DNA of 64,000 nt, from NCBI GenBank assembly GCA_944321515.1, contig CALULO010000003.1, positions 62,001 through 126,000 of the forward strand, given 5' to 3'. Below, piece by piece: positions 22,593 to 30,774 of the stretch (position 1 is its first letter; each line of letters starts with the position of its first letter). The position numbers were made by a program, and so were the translations under genes. The notes under the pieces are model-generated. The model saw only the letters and a list, made by a program, of their open reading frames with translations, made no database searches and was not told where the DNA came from. The stretch is from an uncultured Atopobiaceae bacterium. GTDB taxonomy: Bacteria > Actinomycetota > Coriobacteriia > Coriobacteriales > Atopobiaceae.

Positions 22593-23497
22593 TCGGCGCA
22601 GACGGCCGCGAGCGGCCCATGGTCATAGTGCGCGTGCCGGCCACGAGCGCAAACGTGGGCGTCGGCTTCGACTGCCTGGGGCTTGCGCTCGACCTCACGG
22701 CGACGTTCCTCATGACGCCCTCGGACGCCCTCGAGGTGGACGGCTGCGAGGAACGCTTCCGCGGCGAGGACAACCTCGTCTGGCGGAGCTACCTCGACGC
22801 CTGCGAGGAGCTTGGACTTGAGGCGCAGCCCCTGCGCATCACGATTCTCTCTCCGATCCCCCTGTCGGGCGGGCTCGGCTCGAGCTCCGCCTGTGTCATC
22901 GCCGGCATCGGGGCCGCAATGGCACTCTCGCCCGAGGGCTTCGACCGCACGAGGGCCCTCGAGCTCGCGGTGCGGCTGGAGGGCCACCCGGACAACGTCG
23001 CGCCCGCGCTCATGGGCGGGCTCGTCAGCTCGTTCGTCGAGGGGGACACCACCACGTCGACGCGCATGGACATCGCGGACAACCTGCGCTTCGTCGCCAT
23101 CGCGCCGCCCTATGAGGTGCGCACGGCGGACGCGCGGCGCGTGCTGCCCGCCGAGGTCTCGCGCGAGACGGCCGTCTGGCAGATGGGCCGCTGCGTGGCC
23201 GTGGTGCGCGCGCTGGAGACTGGCGACGCGGGGCTCCTGGCCGCCGCGTGCCACGACAGGCTTCACGAGCCGTACCGCGCCAAGCTCATCGCCGACTACG
23301 AGCCCCTCCGGAAGGCGGCCCTTGCGGCCGGCGCGTGCGCGTTCATGATCTCCGGCTCCGGTTCCACGATGCTTGCCGTCACCGACGGGGCCGAGGCAGC
23401 AGAGCGCGTCGCGGGCGCGCTCGCACGCACGTGCCCTGGCTACTGGCTCCAGACCCTGCCGGCAAACACGCTCGGCACCACCGTAGAGGTCCACTAG
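22589..23497 (+). CDS. thrB: Homoserine kinase (GHMP family)
   Basis: 302 residues from the GTG overlapping the thrC stop (GTGA). An ATG at 22619 is the alternative, with no better ribosome site. It phosphorylates homoserine for ThrC. The opening VRVPATSANVGVGFDCLG is the classic GHMP start, the ATP loop PLSGGLGSSSA is at 91-101, and the C-terminal GSGSTMLAV is the third GHMP motif. Gene order thrC-thrB is the reverse of the usual E. coli order. It converges with livF across a shared terminator. Confidence 0.95.
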   Translation: MIGADGRERPMVIVRVPATSANVGVGFDCLGLALDLTATFLMTPSDALEVDGCEERFRGEDNLVWRSYLDACEELGLEAQPLRITILSPIPLSGGLGSSSACVIAGIGAAMALSPEGFDRTRALELAVRLEGHPDNVAPALMGGLVSSFVEGDTTTSTRMDIADNLRFVAIAPPYEVRTADARRVLPAEVSRETAVWQMGRCVAVVRALETGDAGLLAAACHDRLHEPYRAKLIADYEPLRKAALAAGACAFMISGSGSTMLAVTDGAEAAERVAGALARTCPGYWLQTLPANTLGTTVEVH

Positions 23498-23554
23498 GCG
23501 AGGCCCGTCTCGCCCGCCCGTCCTTCTCGCCTCACAAGACCCGGCAAACAAAGG

Positions 23555-23588
23555 GCGGCGGCGGGCCCGGGAGGAGGCCCGCCGCCGC
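23555..23588. terminator. Bidirectional terminator between thrB and livF
   Basis: A 13-bp perfect GC-rich stem (GCGGCGGCGGGCC / GGCCCGCCGCCGC) lies between convergent genes. The minus strand has CCCTTTGTTTG after it and the plus strand only CTTG, so it fits the livF end best. A motif copy (CTTCTCGCC) is at 23523-23531. Confidence 0.75.
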
Positions 23589-23615
23589 TTGACGCCGTCT
23601 AAGCGCCGCCCTTCC

Positions 23616-24323
23616 CTACCCGCCGAGGTAGGCCTTGCGGACGTCGTCGTCCACGAGCAGCTCAGCGCCCGTGCCGGTCTTCTTGATGGTGCCGGTCTCC
23701 AGGACGTAGGCGCGGTCGGCGATGGAGAGCGCCATGTTGGCGTTCTGCTCCACCAGCAGCACCGTCGTGCCGGACTCGTTGAGCTGCTTGATGATGCTGA
23801 AGATCTCCTCGACCAGGATCGGCGCGAGGCCCATCGAGGGCTCGTCGAGCATGAGCAGGCGCGGGCGGCTCATGAGGGCGCGGCCCATCGCGAGCATCTG
23901 CTGCTCGCCACCGGAGAGGGTCCCGGCCACCTGACCGCGGCGCTCCTTGAGGCGCGGGAAGTGGTCGTAGACGCGCTCGAGCGTCTCGCGGTTCTCGGCG
24001 TCGGAGCGGGTGTAGCCGCCCATCTCCAGGTTCTCTGCCACGCTCATCTGCGTGAACACGCGACGGCCCTCGGGGCAGAGCGCAAGGCCGCGCTGCACCA
24101 CCTTGTGGGCCTGGACGCCGGCGATGGAGGCGCCGTCGAACTCGATCGTCCCGCTCTCGGGCTTGAGCAGGCCCGCCACGGTGTTGAGCGTGGTGGACTT
24201 GCCCGCGCCGTTGGCGCCGATGAGCGTGACGATCTCGCCCTCGTTGATCTCGAAGGAGATGCCGCGGACCGCCTTGATGGCGCCGTAGGAGACGTGCAGG
24301 TCCTGCACGGAGAGCATAGCCAT
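23616..24323 (-). CDS. livF: Branched-chain amino acid ABC transporter ATPase
   Basis: 235 residues. It powers uptake of leucine, isoleucine and valine. Walker A GANGAGKST (36-44), signature LSGGEQQ, Walker B LLMLDEPSMGLAP, and a typical LivF C-terminus (YLGG). The start ATG directly follows the livG stop (24324-24326). It is the last gene of livJHMGF. Confidence 0.94.
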   Translation of the reverse strand: MAMLSVQDLHVSYGAIKAVRGISFEINEGEIVTLIGANGAGKSTTLNTVAGLLKPESGTIEFDGASIAGVQAHKVVQRGLALCPEGRRVFTQMSVAENLEMGGYTRSDAENRETLERVYDHFPRLKERRGQVAGTLSGGEQQMLAMGRALMSRPRLLMLDEPSMGLAPILVEEIFSIIKQLNESGTTVLLVEQNANMALSIADRAYVLETGTIKKTGTGAELLVDDDVRKAYLGG

Positions 24324-25175
24324 CTACTTCACCCCCTGCTTGCCGAGGTACGCCTCGATGACCTTCGGGTCGTTCTGAATCTCCTCGGGGGTGCCCTTGG
24401 CGATGATGCGGCCGTAGTCGAGCACGCCCACGACCTCGCACACGCCCATGACGAGCGACATGTCGTGCTCGATCAGCAGGATGGCGATCTGGAACTCGTC
24501 ACGGATCCTCTGGATGTTCTCCATGAGCTCCTCGGTCTCGGCCGGGTTCATGCCGGCCGCGGGCTCGTCGAGCAGCAGCACCTTCGGAGAGGTGGCCAGG
24601 GCGCGCAGGATCTCCAGGCGGCGCTGGGCGCCATACGGGAGGTTGCCCGCCTCGGTCTCCGCAAACCGCCGCATGTCGAAGATGTCGAGCAGCTCGCGCG
24701 CCTTCTCGCGGAACTCGGCCTCCTGGCGCCAGTGGCTCGGAAGGCGGAGCATGTCGGCAAAGAGGTGCGTCTTCATCTGGCTGCCAAAGCCCACGAGGAC
24801 GTTCTCCTCCACCGTCATCTTCGAGAAGAGGCGGATGTTCTGGAACGTGCGGGCGATGCCCATGTGGTTGACCTCAGCCACCGATTTGCCCGCCGTGTCG
24901 TAGCCGTCCAGGAGCACGGTGCCGCGCGTGGGACGATAGACGTTGGTGAGCAGGTTGAAAATCGTGGTCTTGCCGGCGCCGTTGGGGCCGATCAGCCCGG
25001 AGATCTCCGTGCGGCCCATGGCGATGTTGAAGTCGTCGACGGCGGTCAGGCCGCCGAAGTCAATGCCGAGGTGCTCGGCCTGCAGCACCGGCATCTTGCC
25101 GAGGTCGCGCTCTGGGATGAGGTTGGGCGTCTCCACCTGAACGAGCACGGGACGGCGCTTCTTATCGGCCGGCAT
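24324..25175 (-). CDS. livG: Branched-chain amino acid ABC transporter ATPase
   Basis: 283 residues, about 25 longer than E. coli LivG because of a charged N-terminal lead (MPADKKRRPV) before the ABC fold starts near residue 28. Walker A GPNGAGKTT is at 63-71. Walker B (LLLDEPAAGMNP) and the LivG-type VYRPTRGTVLLDG and ILLIEHDM segments are present. It pairs with LivF as the nucleotide-binding dimer. ATG 25175 follows GAGGAGGTGA and overlaps the livM end by 14 bases. Confidence 0.94.
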   Translation of the reverse strand: MPADKKRRPVLVQVETPNLIPERDLGKMPVLQAEHLGIDFGGLTAVDDFNIAMGRTEISGLIGPNGAGKTTIFNLLTNVYRPTRGTVLLDGYDTAGKSVAEVNHMGIARTFQNIRLFSKMTVEENVLVGFGSQMKTHLFADMLRLPSHWRQEAEFREKARELLDIFDMRRFAETEAGNLPYGAQRRLEILRALATSPKVLLLDEPAAGMNPAETEELMENIQRIRDEFQIAILLIEHDMSLVMGVCEVVGVLDYGRIIAKGTPEEIQNDPKVIEAYLGKQGVK

Positions 25176-26364
25176 CGGCGCTCACCTCCTCTGCGTCAGT
25201 GGTCTCGGAGGGCTCGTGGTCAGCCGCGTCGGGCGCGGACCCCTTGCCCGTCCCGCCCTTGCCCCACGGGAAGTCGTGGTTCAGCACCCGCTCGATCACA
25301 CGGGAGAGCGAGAAGTCGTAGCTGCCGAGAAGTCCCTGGGGGCGGAAGATCATCACGAGGATGAGCACTACGGCGTAGACGATCATGCGGTACTCGGAGA
25401 AGGCGCGCAGCGCCTCGGGCAGGATGGTCAGGAAGGTGGCGGAGATCACGGAGCCGAGCATGGAGCCCATGCCGCCGAGCACCACCATGACGAGGATCTC
25501 GATCGACTTCATGAAGCCGAAGACGGCCGGCTGCAGGACGCCGATGCAGCCCGCGTAGAGGCCACCGGCCACGCCCGCGAAGAAGGCCGAGACGACGAAG
25601 GCGAGCGTCTTGTAGTAGGTGGTGTTGACACCGGTGGCCTCGGCGGCGATCTCGTTGTCACGGATGGCCAGGATGGCACGGCCGTGGCGCGACTTCATCA
25701 TCGTGTGGATGAGGAAGCACACCACCGCGACCACGACGAAGACGTTGAGGAAGCTCGTATACCCGGGGATTCCGGTGAGGCCGGCCGCGCCGCCCGTGAG
25801 CTTGAAGCCCAGGACGGAGTCGATGTTGAGCATGACCACGCGGATGATCTCGGAGAAGGCCAGCGTGATGATGGCGAGGTAGTCGCCCTTGAGACGCAGG
25901 GCCGGGATGCCGATGATGAGGCCGCAGACCGCAGCGCAGAGGCCGCCCACCAGGAGCCCGCCAACGAAGAGCAGGCCGCAGACCGGCGAGCCGGTGACGA
26001 AGTCACGTGCGGTTACCCCGAGGGTCTCCATCATGCGCACGATGAAGATCGCGCAGCCGTAGCCGCCCACGGACATGAAGCCCGCGTGGCCGAGGGGCAG
26101 CTGCCCCAGGTAGCCGGTGGCGATGTTGAGCGACACGGCGAGGATGATGTAGATGCCCACCTGCTCGAGCACCGTGGACTGGTAGCGGCTGATGGCGCCG
26201 CCGTCGATCATGAGCTCGCCCACGACGAGGAAGACGAGGACGAGAATCGCGTTGATGGCGTAGCGCGCGGGCATGGGGAGCCGGCGGTAGGCGCCGGTCC
26301 GGCCCTTGGAGGCGGTCGCCGAGATGACCGGCCGTGCCTCGCCCTTGGGAGCGTTGTCCGTCAT
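25162..26364 (-). CDS. livM: Branched-chain amino acid ABC transporter permease
   Basis: 400 residues from ATG 26364 (GGGGG about 9 bases upstream); an in-frame GTG three codons earlier (26373) is possible. Around ten hydrophobic segments are visible. LivM signatures include LGQLPLGHAGFMSVGGYG, GIPALRLKGDYLAIITLAF and GGMGSMLGSVISA. It forms the membrane channel with LivH. The C-terminal tail is longer than usual and acidic (about residues 370-400, rich in Asp/Glu/Ala), reaching into the livG start. Confidence 0.93.
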   Translation of the reverse strand: MTDNAPKGEARPVISATASKGRTGAYRRLPMPARYAINAILVLVFLVVGELMIDGGAISRYQSTVLEQVGIYIILAVSLNIATGYLGQLPLGHAGFMSVGGYGCAIFIVRMMETLGVTARDFVTGSPVCGLLFVGGLLVGGLCAAVCGLIIGIPALRLKGDYLAIITLAFSEIIRVVMLNIDSVLGFKLTGGAAGLTGIPGYTSFLNVFVVVAVVCFLIHTMMKSRHGRAILAIRDNEIAAEATGVNTTYYKTLAFVVSAFFAGVAGGLYAGCIGVLQPAVFGFMKSIEILVMVVLGGMGSMLGSVISATFLTILPEALRAFSEYRMIVYAVVLILVMIFRPQGLLGSYDFSLSRVIERVLNHDFPWGKGGTGKGSAPDAADHEPSETTDAEEVSADAGR

Positions 26365-26376
26365 GTTCAGCACCCC

Positions 26377-27252
26377 CTAGACCTTCTCGCTCATGGTGCG
26401 GCCGAAGATGCCGGTGGGCCGCACGATGAGCACGATGATGAGCAGCAGGAACACCACGGCGTCCTTCCAGACCGACAGGCCCAGCGCCGTGACGATGACC
26501 TCGGCGAAGCCCACGAGCAGGCCGCCGACGACGGCGCCCGGGATGGACCCGATGCCGCCGAGCACAGCGGCGACGAAGGCCTTGGTGCCGAGCATCATGC
26601 CCATCGTCGGGGTGGCCTGGGTGTACGCCATCGTGTAGAGGATCGCGCCGATGCCGGCGAGCGCCGAGCCCACCGCGAAGGTGAACGAGATGGTGTTGTT
26701 GACGTTGATGCCCATGAGGCGCGCGGCGCCCATGTCCTCGGAGACGGCGCGCATTGCCTTGCCGAGCTTGGTCTTCTGCACCAGCAGCGTGAGCACCACC
26801 GTGGCGACGGCCGTGACCACGACGGTCGCAACCGCCGCAAAGGAGAGTGAGGCCCCACCGAGCTGGATAGTGGAGACGTCGGTGAACGCGGGGACCACCT
26901 TGGCGTCCGCGCCGAAGACGAGCTGGGCACCGTTCTCCAGGAAGTAGGAGACGCCGATAGCGGTGATGAGGATCGAGAGGCGCGGAGCGTTCCTCAGCGG
27001 CGCGTAGGCCACCTTGTCGATGAGCACTCCGAGCAGCGTGCAGCCGAGCACCGACAAGATCATGGCCACCACGGGCGGCATCCCCAGCTGCGCCATGACG
27101 AGCCAGGAGATGTAGGCCCCCACCATGATGATGTCGCCGTGGGCGAAGTTAAGCAGCAGGATGATGCCGTAGACCATCGTGTAGCCCAGCGCCACGAGCG
27201 CGTAGATGCTGCCGAGCTGCAGGCCGTTGAGCACCTGCATCAGAACTTGCAC
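26377..27252 (-). CDS. livH: Branched-chain amino acid ABC transporter permease
   Basis: 291 residues from GTG 27252, preceded by AAGGAAGT nine bases upstream; an ATG four codons in is the alternative. About eight membrane segments. The opening LNGLQLGSIYALVALGYTMVYGIILLLNFAHGD pattern is diagnostic of LivH (split: LNGLQLGSIYALVAL then GYTMVYGI). Partner of LivM. It follows the substrate-binding gene after a terminator-like hairpin, so it is probably expressed at a lower level. Confidence 0.94.
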   Translation of the reverse strand: MQVLMQVLNGLQLGSIYALVALGYTMVYGIILLLNFAHGDIIMVGAYISWLVMAQLGMPPVVAMILSVLGCTLLGVLIDKVAYAPLRNAPRLSILITAIGVSYFLENGAQLVFGADAKVVPAFTDVSTIQLGGASLSFAAVATVVVTAVATVVLTLLVQKTKLGKAMRAVSEDMGAARLMGINVNNTISFTFAVGSALAGIGAILYTMAYTQATPTMGMMLGTKAFVAAVLGGIGSIPGAVVGGLLVGFAEVIVTALGLSVWKDAVVFLLLIIVLIVRPTGIFGRTMSEKV

Positions 27253-27342
27253 GACACGTCACTTCCTTTCTGAGGTCTGGGCGGCGCGGGCGCATGCCGC
27301 ACCCACGAGGCACGGCCCTGTGACCCACCCGCCAAAAGAGAC

Positions 27343-27374
27343 GGGGCACCGGGCAGCGTGGCGCCCGATGCCCC
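27343..27374 (-). terminator. Hairpin between livJ and livH
   Basis: Minus-strand stem GGGGCATCGGGC / GCCCGGTGCCCC followed by GTCTCTTTT. Placed right after the binding-protein gene, it probably stops most transcripts so that LivJ is made in excess over the permeases, a common ABC arrangement. A motif copy lies next to it at 27389-27397. Confidence 0.75.
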
Positions 27375-27402
27375 GGACGAGACGAAGCGGCGAGAAGGAC
27401 GA

Positions 27403-28605
27403 CTACTCCCCTACCTCGATGGTCTCCTTGACCTCCTCCTTGCCCTCGGCGTCGAAGGTGAGGATCAGCGAGGACTTGACCGGGTCGCCGGTGCCGTCGT
27501 AGGAGATGGAGCCGGTGATGCCCTCGACGGTGCCGCCGGCGATGCCGTCGATCACAGCCTGCTTGTAGTCCTCGGAGCCCGCCTCGAGGCCGGCCTCCTC
27601 GGCGGAGGTGATGCCGTTGGCGAGGACCATGGCGGCGTCGTAGCCCAGCGCGCAGAAGTTGGTGGGCGCCTCGCCGTAGGCGTCGGTGTAGTCGGAGATG
27701 AACTGCTGGACGGACTCGTCGTCGTTGGACGAGGTGAAGGCGCAGCAGTAGTAGCAGTCGTGGAGGTCGGCCGCGGAGGCGTAGTCGGAGTCGCCACCCA
27801 CGATGCCGGACCAGCCGTCGGCGCCGAGGAACACGCCGTCATAGCCGGCGGCGCGGGCCTGGGTGACAATCATGCCGTCGTCCTCGTAGTAGTTGGGGCA
27901 CAGAATCGCCTCGACGTTGGCCGCCATGAGGTTGGTGATCTGGCCGGAGAAGGAGACGTCACCGTCGGCATAGGCCTCCTGCGTGGCGACGTCGATGCCC
28001 AGGGCCTGGGCCTCCTCGACGAAGGCGTTGTTGACGCCCTCGGAGTAGTCGTCGCCGGAGAGGTAGATGGTACCGACGGTCTTGTAGCCCTGCTCCGAAG
28101 CGAAGGTGGCGATGATGCGGCCCTGCTCAGGGTCGGTCACGCACGCACGGAAGTAGTTGGTGCCGTAGGTGACGACGTCCGCGGCGGTGGCGGAGGGGGT
28201 CACGCAGGGCATGTTGTCAGCGACGGACGCCTGGGCCACGGCCACGGTCGGGCCGGTGGTGACGTCGCCGACGATGCCGACCACCCCGTCCTCGACGAGC
28301 ATGTTGTAGGCGTTCACGGCCTCGGTGGCGTCGCCCTTCTCGTCCTCGACGGTGTAGGAGACCTGCTTGCCGTTGATGCCGCCGTTGGCGTTCAGCTGGT
28401 CAAAGTAGAGCTTCGCGCCGTTGGCGCACGCGATGCCGTAGTTGGAGACGCTGCCGCTCTGAGGGCCGAGGATGCCCACCTTGATGGTGTCGGAGCCGCC
28501 CTCGGAAGACGAGCCGTTGCCGCCGCCGCAGCCCACGAGACCAAGGCCGGCCGCTGCCACGGCAGATGCCTGAACAAACTGACGCCTGGAAACGCTCTTG
28601 AACAT
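27403..28605 (-). CDS. livJ: Branched-chain amino acid binding lipoprotein
   Basis: 400 residues. The N-terminus has a twin-arginine-like SRRQFVQ (6-12), a hydrophobic stretch and a lipobox LVGC, then a Gly/Ser linker (GGGNGSSSEGG), indicating a Tat-exported, lipid-anchored protein on the outer face of the membrane. The rest is a two-lobed type I periplasmic-binding fold with IKVGILGPQSGSVSNYG and AVNAYNMLVEDGVVGIVGDV, as in LivJ/LivK. ATG 28605 follows GGGAGGAG. A likely promoter is TTGAGC-17-TAGGGT just upstream. It is the first gene of the liv cluster. Confidence 0.93.
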   Translation of the reverse strand: MFKSVSRRQFVQASAVAAAGLGLVGCGGGNGSSSEGGSDTIKVGILGPQSGSVSNYGIACANGAKLYFDQLNANGGINGKQVSYTVEDEKGDATEAVNAYNMLVEDGVVGIVGDVTTGPTVAVAQASVADNMPCVTPSATAADVVTYGTNYFRACVTDPEQGRIIATFASEQGYKTVGTIYLSGDDYSEGVNNAFVEEAQALGIDVATQEAYADGDVSFSGQITNLMAANVEAILCPNYYEDDGMIVTQARAAGYDGVFLGADGWSGIVGGDSDYASAADLHDCYYCCAFTSSNDDESVQQFISDYTDAYGEAPTNFCALGYDAAMVLANGITSAEEAGLEAGSEDYKQAVIDGIAGGTVEGITGSISYDGTGDPVKSSLILTFDAEGKEEVKETIEVGE

Positions 28606-28648
28606 GATTGACTCCTCCCGTCGCTTTACTTGAAAAAAGCGTGGGTTC

Positions 28649-28677
28649 ACCCTACGCCCGCCGATAGCCGGGCTCAA
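28649..28677 (-). promoter_or_regulatory. Candidate livJ promoter
   Basis: TTGAGC (28677-28672), 17-bp spacer, TAGGGT (28654-28649). The -10 region overlaps an imperfect palindrome (GTAGGGTGAACCCAC, minus strand) that could be an operator. Confidence 0.4.
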
Positions 28678-28731
28678 AGGATGTGAAGGAATTGTTAACC
28701 GAGCCGTGACGCTGCTAACAGAGCTGAAACA

Positions 28732-29205
28732 TTATCGCCCTGAGGGACGCCGAGAGCGCAGGCGCGACACGGCTGCGGATGCGATGGAGCCGACGAGAAG
28801 GCCGGAGAGGTCGATGAGCACGTCGGTGGGTTGCCCGCTCCTGCCGGGCACGCCAAGCTGGATGCACTCGTCGACCACGGGCACCAGGGCCACGGCCAGC
28901 GCGGCCGGAAAGGTGGGTCGCCCCGTCTCGCGCCGCCGCGCGCGGAAGAGGCCGCAGGCCAGCACACCGAGCATCGCGTACTCGGAGAAATGCGCGCACT
29001 TGCGCACAACGAGGGTCATGAGGCTGGCGTCGGTCACCCCCACCGCCTCGAAGAGGGGCCGGAGCAGCGCGACCACCATCCCGCTCTCAAGCGAGGACTG
29101 CGGGCCCTGCACGAGGGAGTGACACCAGATGAAGGCCACCCAGCACATGAGCGCGACGGCCCACCTGCGGGAGGACCGCCGCGCCGAGTCGCAGTGTTGC
29201 TCCAT
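28732..29205 (-). CDS. VanZ-like membrane protein
   Basis: 157 residues with four hydrophobic segments. VanZ-family features are the first-helix IWCHSLVQGPQSS and the central RKCAHFSEYAMLGVLACGL (basic residue, then HFSEY), followed by VDECIQLGVPGRSGQPTDVLID. VanZ relatives appear in teicoplanin resistance and in many Gram-positive envelopes without known function; no glycopeptide-resistance genes are near, so resistance is not implied. Its ATG directly follows the stop of the upstream membrane-protein gene, so the two are co-translated. Confidence 0.85.
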   Translation of the reverse strand: MEQHCDSARRSSRRWAVALMCWVAFIWCHSLVQGPQSSLESGMVVALLRPLFEAVGVTDASLMTLVVRKCAHFSEYAMLGVLACGLFRARRRETGRPTFPAALAVALVPVVDECIQLGVPGRSGQPTDVLIDLSGLLVGSIASAAVSRLRSRRPSGR

Positions 29206-30372
29206 CTACGCCTCCGCGACCTCGGGCGTCGAGAAGTGCTTTCCCTCGTAGCTCGGCCTCGGAGCGCTGTCGGCCAAGTGGCGCGAGGTGGGCTGCGAGG
29301 CCTGGGTGCCTCCCTCGAGGAGCCTGAGGAACCGTCGCGAGCTGCGACGGGCGGCCGTGGAGGAGTTCTTGGAGAACTCGTCCTCAATGAGATAGTCGAC
29401 GTAGGAGTCCGTGTCGACGACCTCCGGGTGGCCGGCGGGCGTCCTAAACGGAATGAAGGAGGTATCGGGCTCCAGTCCATCGGGCTCGTCGAGGGTGTCG
29501 GCACCGCCCGCCACGTCGATGAAGCCAAGCGGGTCCTGGGCGGGCGCCTGCTCGGCGATGCGCTCGTCGAGGGAGCGCAGCGCAGCTGCCCAGTCGTCGT
29601 CGACGGCGGCAAGGTCGTCAACAGTACGGCGCTCCGGGTATGAGCCCTCGTCGACCAGGGCGACGCGCCTGGCTATGCCCTCGGCGCGACGCGCCGCGGC
29701 GGCAAGCCGGTCGGCGTCCGATGCGGAGAAGTCGGACGGGATGGCCGCCGCCTCTGCCTCGGCTGCCGTGGCGAGCGCGCCCATGGAAACCGAAGGCGCG
29801 GGCGCCGACCCCACCGCCCTGTCCCACCAGGAGGTGCCCACGTCGCCCACCGAACCGTCGGCGCGCTCGATCACGGGAATGCCGTCCATCTGGCTGGCTC
29901 CCATGCGCTCGCGCAGCGTGGCGGCCACCCCGGCGGCACGGTGCGCCATGAGCTCGCGGAAGTTCGCACGACCTACGTAGTTGGTGGCGATCTGCTCGTA
30001 GTCACTCGCGGCGTGGGCGGGACCGCGACGAACGGGCTCCTGCTCCGGGGCCGGCTGGGACGCGTCCTCGACCCTAAGGTGGCGGGGACAGCGGACGGGC
30101 TCGCCGGAGGCGGTCCGGCGAGGGTCCTCCCCGGGCTCGGCGTCCCCCTTGGCGTTCGCGCGGGAACGGCCATGCGCGAGGGAGACCATCCCCACCACGG
30201 CGCCGCCCACGAGCGCGCCGCCGGCAAGGCCCGCCGCAAAGGCAAGGCCCGGCGTCGGGAAGACCCCCTCGACCATCTCTCCGAGAGAGAGCGCCCCAGC
30301 AGTGCCGGGCGTCGCCAGCGCAAGCGCGCCGGGCAGCGCGGCCAAGACAGCCGGGTTCTTCCTCTGAGTCAT
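29206..30372 (-). CDS. Unknown membrane-anchored protein
   Basis: 388 residues, not recognised. The N-terminus has two hydrophobic stretches (about 10-30 and 40-65, rich in Ala/Gly) that could be a signal plus a membrane helix. The rest is hydrophilic, Ala/Arg/Asp-rich and probably disordered in its first part (about 75-130). A more ordered region with ANFRELMAHRAAGVAATLRERMG and a C-terminal DTDSYVDYLIEDEFSKN segment follows. Start ATG 30372 has GGGAGGAG upstream. It is coupled to a VanZ-like gene, which hints at an envelope role (inference). Conservation in related genomes would have to be checked. Confidence 0.7.
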   Translation of the reverse strand: MTQRKNPAVLAALPGALALATPGTAGALSLGEMVEGVFPTPGLAFAAGLAGGALVGGAVVGMVSLAHGRSRANAKGDAEPGEDPRRTASGEPVRCPRHLRVEDASQPAPEQEPVRRGPAHAASDYEQIATNYVGRANFRELMAHRAAGVAATLRERMGASQMDGIPVIERADGSVGDVGTSWWDRAVGSAPAPSVSMGALATAAEAEAAAIPSDFSASDADRLAAAARRAEGIARRVALVDEGSYPERRTVDDLAAVDDDWAAALRSLDERIAEQAPAQDPLGFIDVAGGADTLDEPDGLEPDTSFIPFRTPAGHPEVVDTDSYVDYLIEDEFSKNSSTAARRSSRRFLRLLEGGTQASQPTSRHLADSAPRPSYEGKHFSTPEVAEA

Positions 30373-30513
30373 GTGCTCCCGCTCCTCCCAGAGACGGAAG
30401 ACGAGACGACTGCAAACCATGGGACCCGCTAGAACGGGCTATGACGTCAACGGTTTGGGCTTCGTTTCATCTTCAGGTTACCGTGACTTCATCCGACGGT
30501 GCGGACTGTCTCG

Positions 30514-30543
30514 AATATACCTATTCGACGCGCGTATTTGCAA
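30514..30543 (-). promoter_or_regulatory. Promoter of the unknown membrane protein-vanZ operon
   Basis: TTGCAA (30543-30538), 18-bp spacer, TATATT (30519-30514), in a locally AT-richer stretch. Between it and the rho terminator (30544-30708) nothing else is seen. Confidence 0.55.
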
Positions 30544-30708
30544 GGGGTTCGGCAGACGTCGAGGGGATTTTTTGTCAGGCCCCCCACAACCCACCCCCGC
30601 ACGGACGACGCACAGGCAGAGCTGCGCCCGGGATAGGGCCTGGCGAGCCAGGCGACGCTCCACGCGCCAGGCCGTCGCGCGAACCGCCCCGAAGCGGGCA
30701 ACGACAAG

Positions 30709-30737
30709 CCCGGCCTCCCCACGTGCGGGAGGCCGGG
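30709..30737 (-). terminator. rho terminator
   Basis: CCCGGCCTCCC / GGGAGGCCGGG, an 11-bp perfect stem 38 bases past the rho stop. The following minus-strand sequence (CTTGTCGTT) is only weakly T-rich. A motif copy (30747-30755) lies between the stop and the stem. Confidence 0.65.
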
Positions 30738-30774
30738 ATAAAGGACGGCGAGAAGGGCCTCTGGCAGGCGGCGC

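Noticed and set aside
28732..29205. Glycopeptide resistance gene
   Set aside because: VanZ-like proteins are widespread without vanHAX; none of the other van genes is present.
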